This document shows, piece after piece, positions 37,501 to 52,500 of a DNA stretch of 64,000 nt (within the stretch, counting starts at the first letter, position 1; every line of letters starts with the position of its first letter). The translations under genes and the position numbers were made by a program. The DNA comes from Paracentrotus lividus (lineage: Eukaryota > Echinodermata > Echinoidea > Camarodonta > Echinidae), in NCBI GenBank assembly GCA_940671915.1, contig CALNVZ010000649.1, forward strand, positions 1,523,397 to 1,587,396. Direction: 5' to 3'. Below the pieces are notes generated by a model. It searched no databases. It had not been told where the DNA came from and was given only the letters and a program-made list of their open reading frames with translations.

Positions 37501-40500
37501 ACAAATACACCCTCATATTTCCATATCCTGTTTTTGTACTGTTTACATTTTTTCTTAAGTGTCCTAAATTAATGTATAATTAACGATTCGATAACAGGCA
37601 AATTTGTGCATGTAACCAAGAATAACTAAGTTATAAAATTCAACTTGAAATGCCAATTTTCTTGCCTCTGAAATTGTGAGGACTTACCCCCATGTGTTAT
37701 AACATGGTCTGCTTGTTTTTCACTGGCATTCCAATGGTCATTTAAAATAGTCTGCCCACAGGAAAAAAGTTATCATGCCTTGGGAAGTCTGATGTATGCT
37801 GTGTAACCTGGCTCACTCACGTGACCTTCTGACCTTTCAACTAATGTTGTCATGTCATGCAAGGTCAGACAGATATATTTTTTTTGCCCTAAGTAGGGCA
37901 AAGTCCACTCTACACAATGGTATCCATTGATCTGGTCGAAAAGACAACAATTTTCAAGCTGTGGACTATTTGAGATTTCTTAAAAATTAGTCGCTGAGAT
38001 TTGTTGCTTCACTGGGGGTAATTTCACAATATAATCAATATAACTATTACATTCCTTTCATTATATTGGGTTGATTTTTCTCTTATTACAAGGCATACTA
38101 TAAGTATTCTGTGAAAATTTCTAGAAATTTGAGTGATGGTAGTATATTTTTTAATGTTTATCCAAAATCTTAATAAAAATTAGTCATTGCGTGTCTTACT
38201 TGTCACATGTAAAGGTCACAGAATCAATAAGAAATGAGTGATGAACAAGTAAGCTTTTCTTTTTTATGGGGGGTTTTTTTGTTTCAGATTCTGGATTTTT
38301 AACTGTTTAATCATCATGAAATCTGTAATCCTGTACCCTGTCATACTTATAATCTTGATAGCCACTTAATATGTGGAAAACCCCATCATTACACTTGCAT
38401 TTGGGCAAACGCAGAAGTTTCAAAGAAATATGGAATTTAGAAATAATTTCAAGAATATCATATTTTAAAGTACTGGTACGAATTAATGAAATTTGAATTG
38501 AAGCATTCAGATATATCTTCAAGTGCTCTCTGAAATTTGGTGGGGAATTACTTTATCCAAAACAGAAATATATGACATGAATAAAAGTAGTTTATAAGTA
38601 TTAAAGTAATACATGAAATTGCCTGTATTTTCTTGTCATTATTGTAAGGACTAGGAGACCAACTTCTGATAATTCTTTTAAAGATATTGCTATGGCTGAG
38701 AACCATACCATGTGACGATTGTTTTCCTGCAAATTTCAGAATTGTCAAGCAGTTATTTTTTTTAATACAAATTTTTTTGTTTATATATGCCTTCTATGTG
38801 TAATATGACACCGGTCGTTAAATTGCTAATTAGCATAACTTAATTACATATTTTTTCATTTTTAGTCTTGTCATTTTGTAGTTCATATCATGAACAATAT
38901 CAAAAAACAAAAAAAGCATTTTCAGTCATTTTTTCTAATTTGACCCTGTACAACAGTTGTGCACCCTGATTGTGCATATGATCTCAAGGAAATCGGCAAA
39001 ATAATAAAAACTGTCTTATTTGGTGGGAAATATTTTTTGATTTTCTGAATTTTCAATGTTTCTTGTATGCTCTGTGGAAAAATTGAGTTGAAATGATTAG
39101 GGGAAAGCCTTTTAAAATGGATTGTTTTATTGCAATCTTTGACTATTTTCTGGCGACTTGTGTCTGATTTTGATATGATGAGTCACATATACCAACATAA
39201 AGTACAGACCCCCCCTCTCATATTCAAACCCCTAAAACTGGTATTTTTTTAGATGAAAACCCACCTTTCGCTTCTCGTAAAAGAAAATGAGGAGGAAGAG
39301 ACCAACCGCTATAGCTGACAAGATAAAGGCAATGAGTAGAGAAATACAAAGACACCCCCCCCCCTCCCCCATCTCAAGTGTAAAATACCACAAAATTCCC
39401 TGAAACCAGTCTAATTATTGTTTAATAATTGAACAAACCTTTCTCTTCTCATAGAACACGATAAGGTAATGCAGACCAACTACTACAGCTGGCCAGACAA
39501 AGGCAATTAGGAGAGATACATGTATACCAATATTAACCCCCCCCCCCCTGAAAATTCACAAAATACTCCCCAAACCAGTTTTCTCATTGATTAATTATTT
39601 AACAAACTTTTCTCTTTTCGTAGAAGACTATCAGGTGCAGTAGACCAACCACTACTGCTGACAAGACAAAGGCAATGACGAGAGAGATACAAAGACACAC
39701 CCCACCCCCATTTTGTGTATCAAATACCCTGATAGCAGTCTAAGTATTGTTTAATAATTTAACAAACCTTTCTCTTCTCGTAGAAGACGATAAGGTGGAG
39801 AAGACCAACCACTACAGCTGACAAGACAAAGGCAATGAGGAGAGAGATGCCAACGTTTAGTCCACCCGACTCCTTGTTATGGAAGTTGCTAAGGTTACCG
39901 ACCACGCCTACTATGATGAGAGCGGTGATGATGGCACAGATGAGGGAACTAAAGAGACGATTATACCAGAGGGTGTACCATTTCATCTTAGGAGCTTCCA
40001 GGATGGATGAGATAGCGGAAGTGTAATCCTGCTGAGGTATCTATGATGTAAAACGGAAAGAATGGAATTTTTAGGATCTTGTGTTCTGATAATTAACGCT
40101 AACTGAATGTTAAATCACTACGTGAACAAAGGCATATTGAACTACAAAAACATATCACATATCAAAGACATTGGTCAAAAGGTGTAAATATTTTAAATAT
40201 TTACACATTTTAGATGTTCATTTATTTTTTTAACCCATTGAGGACTTGAGCCCGAATATATATTTGAGCAGAAATTAGGCCAAATTGTTAGTAGAATATA
40301 AAATAGGTTTAGCCCATGTGGCATTAGACAATCAGAGAATTGGAACAACTGCTGTATTAAGACCAAGTGGACATAAATCATCTTATCATTTAATCTGAAC
40401 AGTAATGCCTTTACAGAGGCGGGTCCAGGGTTTGAAAATAGAGGGGGTGTCAGGCCAGATAAGGGGGTCAGCCCCCAAAATTTCTGATTTTAACATGTAC

Positions 40501-43500
40501 ATGAGTGGTTTTCAAATCATAAAAGGGGCTCGCTATCCCTGTGCCCCCGCTGCGATCCGCCACTGATAAATCTTTCTGAATACAGCCAGATAGGTTACAT
40601 AACAAATTACAAGACATGGAATCTTCGATAGAAAGGGAACTGACTGTTATACAAGGGTCATACCTGAACGCCTTTCCTCGCTAGTTCATCTGGACAGTAG
40701 ATGGTATCAAATCTTGCCTTACAACAGCAATCTATTCCAGACTCTATGGTCGCTAGCTGGGCACTGTTGTAGAGGGCTGCAAAGGGGATTAAAACATGAT
40801 TAAAGTCTCTTCCTGACGTGTTATACTTACATGTATATTTGATTTTTATACTATTGCCTGAAGCTTTAGGCAAAGAAGGGTTGTCAATTTTTCCTGCATT
40901 GTATGCCTTTGGTGGTGCACAGGACACACATCCCTTTCCCTCGATCAAAATATATATATGCCAAAACATTTAGGCACTCATATAGTGATTTGTAAAACAT
41001 CCTTGACTTCATAACGGAATTATTTAGTCTTATTTCTTTCATCAATCTGAAAAGGGTTTATTCATAAACCAGAGGAAAGTTTGTTTATTCTTGGACCTAA
41101 CAAGTTCCCTACAAAATGTGACCTTCAGGAAAGGACAACAAGCATTCCCAAATAACACTTTAGCTTTATATAAGCCTACTGAATACGCCAGGCCACATAT
41201 AGGCCTACTCCTAGAGCTAGAGATGTCTATTGCTTTGGTCAGAACTAGTCGTTCAATTGCATGTGTCTGGTCTGCACGAGATTTCATATAACATTCTTGT
41301 GTTGGGCACAAAGATGTGCACACATTTTCCAGGCACACAGGAGCAAAGTGGCCTCTTGTGTATTCTTGGCCGTACAGTAAAGCTGTATGAAATCTATAGT
41401 GCAAGGAATCGCAGCATTTGACACCCTAGACGAAGCCTGCAGAACATGCAAGACTGGTAGCGATCATGGAATTATACCCCAATTACACTATATAAATATT
41501 TTGTATACATTTGATTTTGTATTGATCGTTTCAGTGTAACCAGTGCCCATCAATATACTAAAAGGGAAGCTAGTGTAGTGGGAAGGTCTTGGAGAGATGA
41601 AGAAAACTATTGTGAGATTTCCTATTATTTTCATGCTATTTTGGAAGAATATCATAATAAAAAGCTTCACAAGAAAGGATTGCTCTTCAATTGCCCTACT
41701 AGTCATAATACGACCCAAAATATACCCAAACAGCTGCATGTTTGGGTCCCGAACATTTTGTATTACCCCACACATGCATTTCTGTGTGAGTGCATGTTAC
41801 TCAAAGCTGAAGTTGGGTTAATTTCTTATCATTTTTTTTAAAATTTATTTATTTATTTATTTCGGTTTAAAAATACATATAAATATACATGATTTGAAGG
41901 TCCAAAGACCAAAACTAATCATGTTTACAAATTACATACAAAAGAACAGATATAAATCATGTAGAAATAGTACAACACGTATATAATATAAAAAATGAAA
42001 AGAGTACATATGGAAAGCAGTGATTGGGATCTTTACATCAAAAGATTAGTCAAGAAATTGTGGGAGATTTATAAAATCTCGCCAAAAATTTTTTTTTGCC
42101 GATTCTAAAACCTCACAGAACAAAATAATGCTTAGCTGAACTGTTATCAACCTATCCAAATCACTTTTAGAAAGTGTCTTTCACATTTCTTCACCTCTCC
42201 CAATACACTAGATTCTCTTTAAATGATTGCAAATATACTACGTCCTATCAATATCCCCACATGTCTGCAAACATACTATGTTTCTTTCAAGCCTTCCTAT
42301 CATGTTTACTTTCCACTCAGACTTTGACCCAATTACTTTAATACAATCAAATTAATATGAAGCACATTCCTTATTTGGTATATACAACCACAGGATTTCA
42401 TTTCCAACTGGTATCATTTCCAACCAGACCCTCTCGTATGGTGTAATCTTTATCTATTCAATCAAAAGGATGGCAACAATAGCACTGCACAAACTTCAAC
42501 TCGTACAAACCCAGTCGTCGGTTAGAGTACGGGCCAGAAGACCCAACTGGGTATTACCAAGGACCTATTACATTGTAGACCAATTGGGTCTTACACATGG
42601 AGGTTGTGACCAAACGGAGATTAACCCATCAAGGACAATGTCTCCTTTTAGTGACGCTTTTGCATTATCTTTGAAACTAGAATGCCACTGAATATGTACT
42701 ACATATCAACAGAAAGAGCAAAATCACTGACATAAAGAGATTTTTTCTGCCACTGTACATTGAACGGTTCTTGAATTAGAACACTTTTTATGAAAATAAT
42801 CATTGAAATCTCTAAATTGGCAACGCGGAGAAATGTGAATAATCGCTATTTTCAAGCGCAAATTGGCAATTTTTTTAATGCATTTTGTAATTTTCATTAG
42901 TAAAGTGTTGTTAATTATTTATTTTATTTTTTTAAAGGTTGCAGGAGTGAAATAAATTTATAAAATTTGCCAATTTGAGGATCAAAAAGGGATTCATTTT
43001 GACCATTGGGAAATCTCTGTCATCTGTTATCTATGTATCCAACTTACCAGGCACATTATTGTTAAGTGAAGCATCATGAGCATCCAAACTAGACCCTAAA
43101 AAAAAAATTTAAAGGAAAGAAAGATTTACATTTATTCATAAGTGGTTCTGAGGAAATAACAGTAAGGCATTGAGTAACTCTGTGGAGGTTTGCAAAAATG
43201 GGAGTTGTGGGGCCCTGCATGGTGTAAGTTCATGTATTAATGTGTCAAAATGAAACCCTGAAAATTATATTTAATCATCATAATATACTTCACAATACAT
43301 AAAAAAGAGTGGTATTTTCCCCTCCATAGAATGCAGTTTTAAACTGTTTGAGACAGTTTGTGACACAAAAATGGTTTGACATACTAATCATACACCCCCA
43401 AATTTGTAACATTCAAAGCATTTGACAGTGACAACAGTTTGCAAACATTTCCCACTCAGTTAAATACCCCTTGAATATTGTTTTACCAAGTGCCTTTGCC

Positions 43501-46500
43501 TACCTAATCTGAGTGCAGCAACAAATCTCTGCCAGAAGTTCCTTGACATTGCGTTGATGGTGGGTATCCCTTCAAGAAAGTCTGGAAGATCCATGTCAGT
43601 CAACACGACCACGATTACCTTCGCCGTGTTCGTGTAATGAGTTCGTAAAGCGCGCAGGTTCTCGTACGTGCACCACGGACTGCGCATAAAGTCTGGCGAA
43701 ACGAGAAGCACCAGCTTCTTTGCCGTTGAGATCGAGTTGATAATCTTATCCATCTTGGCAACACCCGGATCCCACTTATGGTTACTGTTATCACACGTGA
43801 ACCCGTACGCCGACGATTCCAGCTTCCGGATCACGTTGATTGCCCATTCGTCGTCTTCCCACGCGAAACAGAAGAAGGCGTGGCTGGTTTCTTCGCCCAC
43901 GAGGACCGGGGCCATACCTCGCATCTGAATGTCTGCGTTCTGATTGGAGTTTGCTTCATCAGGTGACATTGGAAGGCTGTCAACTGACCGGTCATCTCCG
44001 CTGTCTGCAGTGACCATGCGTCCACCCTGGTCAGCCTCAGTATCCCAATCGGACAGAAAGCTGGACATGTGCACATCCTCTCCTTCTAGAAGCTTCTCTG
44101 TAATGCATCAAAATAAATGGAATAATTAAATAATCTGGATTAGCATTGTCCTTTCTTTTCTTTTTTTTTTAGGTGCGTTTTGTTGCTTTTGTATATGTAA
44201 AGGTGGTCTGTGCTCAATGTGCTGTGTTTTGGTTTTGTTTTTGTTTTATACAGACCACCTCTTTTCAATGCATATGTCACATGTTAAAAAAAAATTATTA
44301 CTACTGTTCAGGAATTTATTTGCTTTAATGGTTTATTATTGTTAATGTTTCATTGGAAAGAAATGTACAAATCTTGAATATCAAATAATTATAACAGCAT
44401 GATTCTTAGAAAATGTACGAATGAAGGTTTAAAACTATAAATTGTATCTCATGTGGATCCAGGACAGCAACAAACATGACTGTTATTAATCTTGTGAAAT
44501 AAAGTCTACATGTACATGTGTATGATGAACCTTTGAAATGGTAAATTTTAAAATTGCTTTTGAGTTAAGTACTGAACATATACCGTGTTTACATTGAGAC
44601 TCGGCTCTCGTGTCGAATCCACGAGAAGGGTTCGACACTGCAAAGTTTGAACCTGTGATCGTGTTTATACACAACAAAAAAAGGCGAGTTCAACACGGCT
44701 CCCAGATCATGACCGGAAGTAAGGGACGTCATTAATGTGTGTTGCAATGTATAGCCAAAGTCCATATCTGACCTCAAGGTCATCGACTTCGACACGGCTT
44801 TCTTTACACACATAAAAATTGCCGTGTCGAACCCGCCTCCCGGATCGAAACCTACGATTTTGGCGGAGCAAAAAAGGCGGGTCTAACCCGGGTCGCGGAT
44901 CACACTGATCCCGTTTACATGGCATAAAATTGCCACGTCGAGCACGATTGCCGTGTCGAACCCGCGACCCGAGTCACAGTGTAAACGAGGTATAAAGTGA
45001 AGCATTTCTCAGAGGTATAGTGAACCTCAAGCAATAGGAAATTTGTATGTTTGGAATAACAAACAGCTCCTGTTAGGAATCAGTGCCACCAATATGTCTA
45101 AGGCAGCACTATTAAATTTCTGCCAGGCGAGGAAATGACTTCTCAAATATCAATCAGCCACTCCTTGTGAATGTGAATGTTTGAAGTGAATTCAAACTCT
45201 CATTTGTACTATTAAACACTAAAAACATAGTTGGGGAAAGTGGTTGAACGGTTTATAAATTGGTATAAGAACTTGGATACATTTGTAGAAACAAAAGATC
45301 TATAAAGTTTGACAAAGGTACCTGATATATTGCAATTACATGTAACTCTTTAAAAGGGAAATCCAGCCAGAATTTAAGTACTTTTAAATGAAAGCATTTG
45401 CTCCAGGGTTTATTTTGTAAGATATCGATCGGGTTTTATGTTAGATTTAGGGTTAGGTTTAGGTTAGGGTATAGTGATAAGTCCAGGGCCCTTATTCCAT
45501 AAACTATACTTAAGCAATTTTGCTTAAGTCTAAGTATATTTTCTAAGATTTTGTGTAGGAAAAATATTTCTTAGCTTTTATTCCAAACGCTTAAAGCACT
45601 TTGTCTGAGCTCAGAAAGCATTAAGCAAAAGTCTTAATTCTGCTAATATTGTCGTTTCATTTGTGGCATCAAATGAGCTTGCCATATAATCGACATCCAA
45701 GTTAAGCCACTAGGTAGTTAGGCTTCAAGTTAGGATAAAATTCGCTTTTCTAATGTGCGTATTTGTAGGAGCAACTCAATTAAGACGTTTTACTTCAAAA
45801 TCAAAGAATTTATGCTCAACTGTGAAAAATAGGCCAAGCAAAAATACTCTTAATTAAAACCAAAATTTATTTTAGCAAAAATTTTCTTAAGTTTCATGCT
45901 TAAGTCCAACATTTATGGAATATGGGCCCAGGGTTGTAGTTTTTAGTCATGTGATTAGATTTTGGAATTTATAGCGGAGCAATTGTCGCTGTCCAGAGCA
46001 AATGTCATGGAATACAAGAACCATGCATATAGGAAAACGGTATTCACATTAAATGTTACAAGCTCTCGAAAGTGATGTCACAAAATTGATATCAGACAGA
46101 GATTTATTTAACTAATTGCTTCTCATATAATACAATGTATATCACATTAACTTTCGACAACAACTTCTTTCCAAAAATCAGCCTATAACTTTTTGTTTCT
46201 GTTTCAAAGGGATTCAAACTATATATAGAGAAGTTGTTGATATATCAGTTGTATACACTTTTATCACAGAGCCGCTTTTGTCCTCAGACAATTGGACCCG
46301 AGAAATGCATTCAATTCGGATCTCTTGGATCCGCGCCTGCCCATACATGATAATAATATCAAAGTCCATTTTTTTGTGTTGCACAGCTATTCATTTCAAA
46401 CATTGTATGGATTATAATGAAATACCCTGCCAAATGTACCAATGTGTTGAGAATGTGATCAGCGAATTCAAGTTCGAATGTATAGAAATTTGTCTCACTT

Positions 46501-49500
46501 TTAACCAACTGGCATCATGATTATTATATGAATACAACTGTAAACACTCAGAAAAGTGTGTGGAATTATACAAAGATAAAACACAATCATTGAATGTATT
46601 TTTCCCCATAGCTTTACTGCATCCAAATGTAGCTTCTGCAATTGTAAAATGAAATTTGTAGTTTATGATAAGCAAGAATGTGTATGGATGATGAATGTTT
46701 CAATGATGTAGGCCCTATTCTTTATATGTAGGCCTACATGTAGAGCCTAATGTTTGCTTGAGATTACAGCCATTATACAATATTTCGAAATAATTAAGTC
46801 CATTTGATTGATGAATTCAATATAATTGCTGGATATGATGTCTTGTTTTATGATGAAAGATGCAATGTTAAATGTTTATATTGTGGCTACTACAGTAGTA
46901 ATTGCACAATAGATTGACCTTGCTGCATTTTCACAATGCAGCTTCTCAATATTCATAGACATGTAGCTCGTTCCTAACAATGCTCAATGAGGCGTATAAC
47001 TCAATAGATTTGGGAATTTTATTGCTTTTATTTGGTTCTGCAAGGTGTCACTGTATTACTACCCGGTACATGGTCTTGTGCTGATGCCCAATAATGCATG
47101 AACAATAATCATTCATGGAATTTATGATGGAAATTACCAGATAATGTACAATGAATATATCATTTACAGAATGAGAGAGACATCTTTTACAAATGTACGT
47201 ACAGATGTGAAATGATAAATGGGATATCATCATAAATATTTATCTTAAAAGCATCTCATGAAATTTGTCATTATGTGGTTCATTGAAAAAGGAATATGAT
47301 GAACACATTACAGTAATTGTTTATCAGACTGGAGAGGATGGAAATATATTTCGGCCTTGGAAAGCAAGTTTTGATACATATATGTAGATGCACACAAGAT
47401 TACTATGATTGAAGTTGCATGTCCAGTACCTTTACAGTACTTTGGTGCATATTCATTATCCATTGAAACGAGGATTGGTAGAGTCAAAGAGATATTTCAA
47501 AGTTATTTCTTAGACCTCAGATCCTCTCTCATAAATATATATATACATGTATAAGCTTATAAAAAATAATTTTCAAAATCCTAAATATTTCAGTAAATTA
47601 TCTTATCAAATGTAATGTACATGTAGTATACTTACACAATGTAAGTTAAAGGACTCATCCGGGCTGGAGTTTGCATTATAAGAAAAATAAAGTAAAATCG
47701 AAAAAGCACAACACTGAAAATTTCATCAAATCGGATAAGAAATAGCAAAGTTATGAATTTTCTTAGGTTTTGAATTTTTTAGGAAACAGTTCTTCAAATT
47801 GGCAAACTGATGATGTCTCAGTCCCCCTACTTTCTTATATTTTATTGTATGAATACCAATTATCAAGATTTTCTGCCCCAAGGACATAAAACACGGATTA
47901 ATCCTTGTGGAATTTCAAGGTCACAAGTGCTTTTACTTATTTCAGTATGAGGGACAGACTTTCTGTATACGCAATATATGAAAAAATGAGATAAATAGGA
48001 TTTCATATAATAAAATACACATAAGTAGGGGACTGTGACATCATCAGTTTGCTCATTTGAATATTCAAATATTCAAATGAGGCAATGAGACAACTGCCAA
48101 GAACTGTGACCTTTGACCTCATGACCCCAAAATCTGATAAGTTCATTGTCCTCCCATATGTAAATATGATCCAAGTTTGAAGTTGATCCCTCAAACGGGT
48201 CTTAAGTTATCGCAAGAACGAGAGCCATTTTCACGTACACAATGACCTGTGACCTTTGACTCATGACCCAAATCTAATAAGTTATGACCCTCATATATGC
48301 ACATATGACCAAAGTTTCAAGTTTATCCCTCAAACGGTCTTTAAGTTATCGCAAGAACGAGCCATTTTCATGTACACAATGACCTCTGTGACCTTTGACC
48401 TCATGACCCTAAAATCTAATCAGTTCATTGCCCCTCCCATAGGCACACATTACCCAAGTTTGAAAGTGATCCGTCAAACGGTTCTTAAGTTATCGCGAGA
48501 ACGAAAACGGGACGGACGTACGGACGGACAACCCGAAACATAATGCCTCCGGCACCACCTTCGGTGGCGGAGGCATAAAACAACCTGTTTATTAAAACAA
48601 TTCTCTACTGTTATACATGTACATACAATCCTGTAGTGAAGAAAGTCTGGGGAAAATTTGATGAGGCTTGTCACATCGATTTCAATAAAATTCTCTTAAT
48701 TAAAGTTGCCTATGGTTACAACTACATGTACTGTCATATTTTTCAATAAAACAGCTGTTCAGCACATTGTAAAGTGCTTCAAGAGATGAAGCTCTTTCAT
48801 ACATGTAGAAGTACAGTATTACATGTAGGTCCTCTATGTATAGTCCTATATCTGCATTTTCAAAGACCCATATATTTGACATTAAAAGACAAGATGGAAA
48901 ATAAATCAATGAGACAATTTGACATCACTTAAATGTGTCTGTACAGAATAAACCATGAATCTTTCCTCGTACTCTCCTCTTAAATCACTTTTAATTGGGC
49001 GGCTCATAAACACATCAGAGATTAAATCCATTCTTTTAAGTTTAGGAAAAAGAGTTGTTTGCTGTATAACTACAATTTACTCAGACATTGAATGGAAAAG
49101 AGAAATTCAAAATTGGACAAATTTTGTTATGGTCTGTGTTAAAAATTAGGACAATACTTTTGTTCTAAGATCTAACCAAACTATGGTTTCATTAGTAACA
49201 CAATTTTCATTAAAAGTGGATACTCATAAATTTTTTATGAACTTCCTTAGATATATGTACACGTACATTTTACAACACTGTTTGGCTTATAGCAATTTGC
49301 AGGTAATTGGTGCATACAGGTACATGTATTATAGCCACAAATTTCAATGTCATTTGAGTAAACAAAAAGTAGGATTAAAAATTTAAAATTTTCAATGAAG
49401 GGCCTGAATTACATAATTATGAATCAAGTTTAGTGGAAGAAATTTTTTTCCAGTAGAAACATGTATTTTTATTCCATTTATTATGGAAAGGACCGATCAG

Positions 49501-52500
49501 CCAGTTTGAATTATTTGTTAGCTAAACAGTTGATGCTCTAGTTAAATACTTAAAATTAAATGAAATATGTTTGGTTAATCAATTTATTCATCAGAAAAAA
49601 TTGTATGAAGTCCTGCAGAAACATGTACATTGTACATGTATTTCTATTATCATGGAAAGGACAGTTGAGCCACTTTGAATTTTTTGATGGCACAACTCTT
49701 AATGCTCTAGTTTAGGGGAGAACGGGGTTAGTTGGAACATTTTTCACAAAAATGGCCGTAAAACAAAAGCGGATTTATTTCAAGAAACAATAAACAATCA
49801 GCTTGAGTGTATATCTGTATGCTACAAATGTACCCCATAAAATTCTGAAAGTTAGTAATGGTTCCGGAAAAAATTCATCTTCAACAAGACCATGTGAAGT
49901 GTTCCAACTAACCCCACATACGGGGTTAGTTGGAACATGGTATGGGGTAAGTTGAAACATTGTGCATGGTATCTTTAGAATTATATTTAAAACTACCTAC
50001 AACATTATTGCATGGGTTCAGCTAACTTGCTTTTATTGATTTTAATTAAAATATTAAAGATTGGTGTTCATTTTTTTTTTTACTTCACGTTTTATTACAC
50101 TTGATAGCATTCACTCACAAACAGATATTCTGAAGTCCTGTGAAGTAGCATTCTGCAATATATTTTGTTTAAACCAAAATAAAATTGTCCAATGTGCACT
50201 TATATACATATATAGGAATATTTTGGAACACTTCACTGAATTATATGATTTTTATTTTTTTATTCAGTTGAAACCTATTTACTTAGTACATGTTCCAACT
50301 AACCCCGTTCAAAATGTTCCAACTAACCCCAGAGTCCCATTTGACATTTGTAAGCTTACAGCTCAAAAGAGGGACAACGATATGCCATATATTTAACCTT
50401 GATTTGTAGCTTGGTATAACTATTTGTTATAGTCAAAAACTGGCCAACTTAATTTATGATCTTCTCTGAGATAATAAAACATTCGTAAAAGTGACAAAAT
50501 TTACTCGGAAGGTGAAAAAACAAACATTGTTTTCTAACTTCACGAGGCTTGAAGTATGTGTGCTGTCTAAGATGTGGTGGATGGCAGTTGCTAATAGCAA
50601 CAACCTGAGGGTAGATTTGCATAAATATATTTATAGCCGTTAAAGAAAATTACAATGTTTCAACTAACCCCGTGTTCCAACTAACCCCACTCTCCCCTAC
50701 TTTACAAAATATGTTTTATTGATCAATTATCATCTCACCTAAAGTTTTTTTCAGCAACAAATATCAATATTTGAACGAATCTCACTATATTTGTTTAGAG
50801 TATGAATGGCCATGTCATACTCTAAACAAATATAGTGAGATTCGTTCAAATATTGATATTTGTTGCTGAAAAAAATTCATTTTTTACTGACCCTACATGT
50901 AACCTTTAGGCCTAGATATAAAAACCACCTCATTGTTTATAAACGAAAAGACCTTGGTGGTCCTTTAATATTTACAAGTTTTGTCTTTGTATCTTAATTT
51001 TGAAAATACATTTCGTTTGTTATGACCATATATGTATACATTCAAACCAAATGATTGAAATTACATGCTGTTCCTTGGTGGTCCTTTAATACAAGTTTTG
51101 TCTTTGAATCTTAATTTTGAAAATACATTTCATTTGTTATGACTATATACATGTACATGTATAACCAAATGATTGAAATTATATGCTGTGCAATGATTGT
51201 ATGGGTGATTTACGCTCTAAATGTCAAGTTTGGGAATTATACCATCTGCTCTTGATATAATTTGTGCTTGATATCAAAGTCTAGCTTTTACAAATTCAAG
51301 GATTCTAACATTTCACTGCTGCATACATGTACAAGTACAATGTACTTGTTTTTATCAGAGGAAAGAGGTACTGAAAGTATGAATGAATGAACTTTGACAT
51401 TAAACATGTTTTGCATTATTTATGATTGACGAGCAAACATACAGCTTTGTACATCAATGCATCACTTCACTGTGATCCCTCGCATTTATCCCAAGTTGAT
51501 TTTTATCCTTCAGGTTTATGCCAGGTCCTATATAGCTTTTCATCACTCAAGCATTGAAAGCTACTTTTCTAGGATGGAACCAACATAAAGGGTTTGCCAT
51601 AGCTCAGTTGGTAGAGCACCTGTCTAGCAATCAGTTAGTCTTGAGTTCAAATCCTGATGGAATCTCATTATCTTTAACCATTTTTAATAATATTCAGTTT
51701 CACTCTTGTTCAAATTTATTCCAAAACAAATACCCTGGCAGCAAAGTACACTAATGAATCCGTTTATGAATACGGAACAGATAAATGGCGTCTAATTGTG
51801 AATGTAGTTCCAATTAATATTTGATGTGACACTAATTAGTTTCAACATTCTTAATGCCATCTTTCACACATTAAATTTAGCAGTCTTGTGTGGAATTTGG
51901 ATAAATTAATTGCTCTCATTGTCTGTAATATAATGAAAGGGTAATGAATCATTGTACTCCAAAGGGTGAACAAACATCATAATGGCATATTATATTCACA
52001 CTGTAATGACATTATTATGACGAATAAATGGGCATGTTTGTTTTTCACTGATATTGTGATATTAAATATAGCAATGAGGGAATTTAAGTTTTTTTGGGTG
52101 AATAAACATCATTATGACACATTTCCACTGTAATTACTCCTTTATGAATCGATGAAATATAACGTTTTTCATCAAATTTGTGATAGATGTAGAATAGCAA
52201 TTTGAAGGAATAGTTAGGTAAACCCACTCAATGCGTGAACAAACATCATAACTGCACATTCTCACACACCCTCAGTGTAGTACTGGTATTGGTAACATCA
52301 AATGATTCTTGAATAGATGGGCACATTTAATGTATTTTATTGAAACTTCGATATTATATAGGCTATAGTGATGCGAAAATAATACTTTTTTTGCTACATG
52401 TACAAGTTTGCTGGTGAGCAAGATTCATGAATTGTAAAATTATACCTTTTTCTGCTTTCACTACCTTAGCTGGATCATTGTGATTTCCTAAAATAAAACA

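Noticed and set aside
37156..37572. 138-codon plus-strand frame
   Set aside because: Low-complexity AT-rich composition, no motif, no splice or promoter context, and it lies inside the TIR gene intron.
41042..41404. 120-codon minus frame and overlapping plus frames
   Set aside because: Located in intron 4 of the TIR gene with no matching splice sites or recognisable motif.
51591..51660. tRNA gene
   Set aside because: A and B boxes are present but acceptor stems do not pair and the copies diverge like SINE relics.
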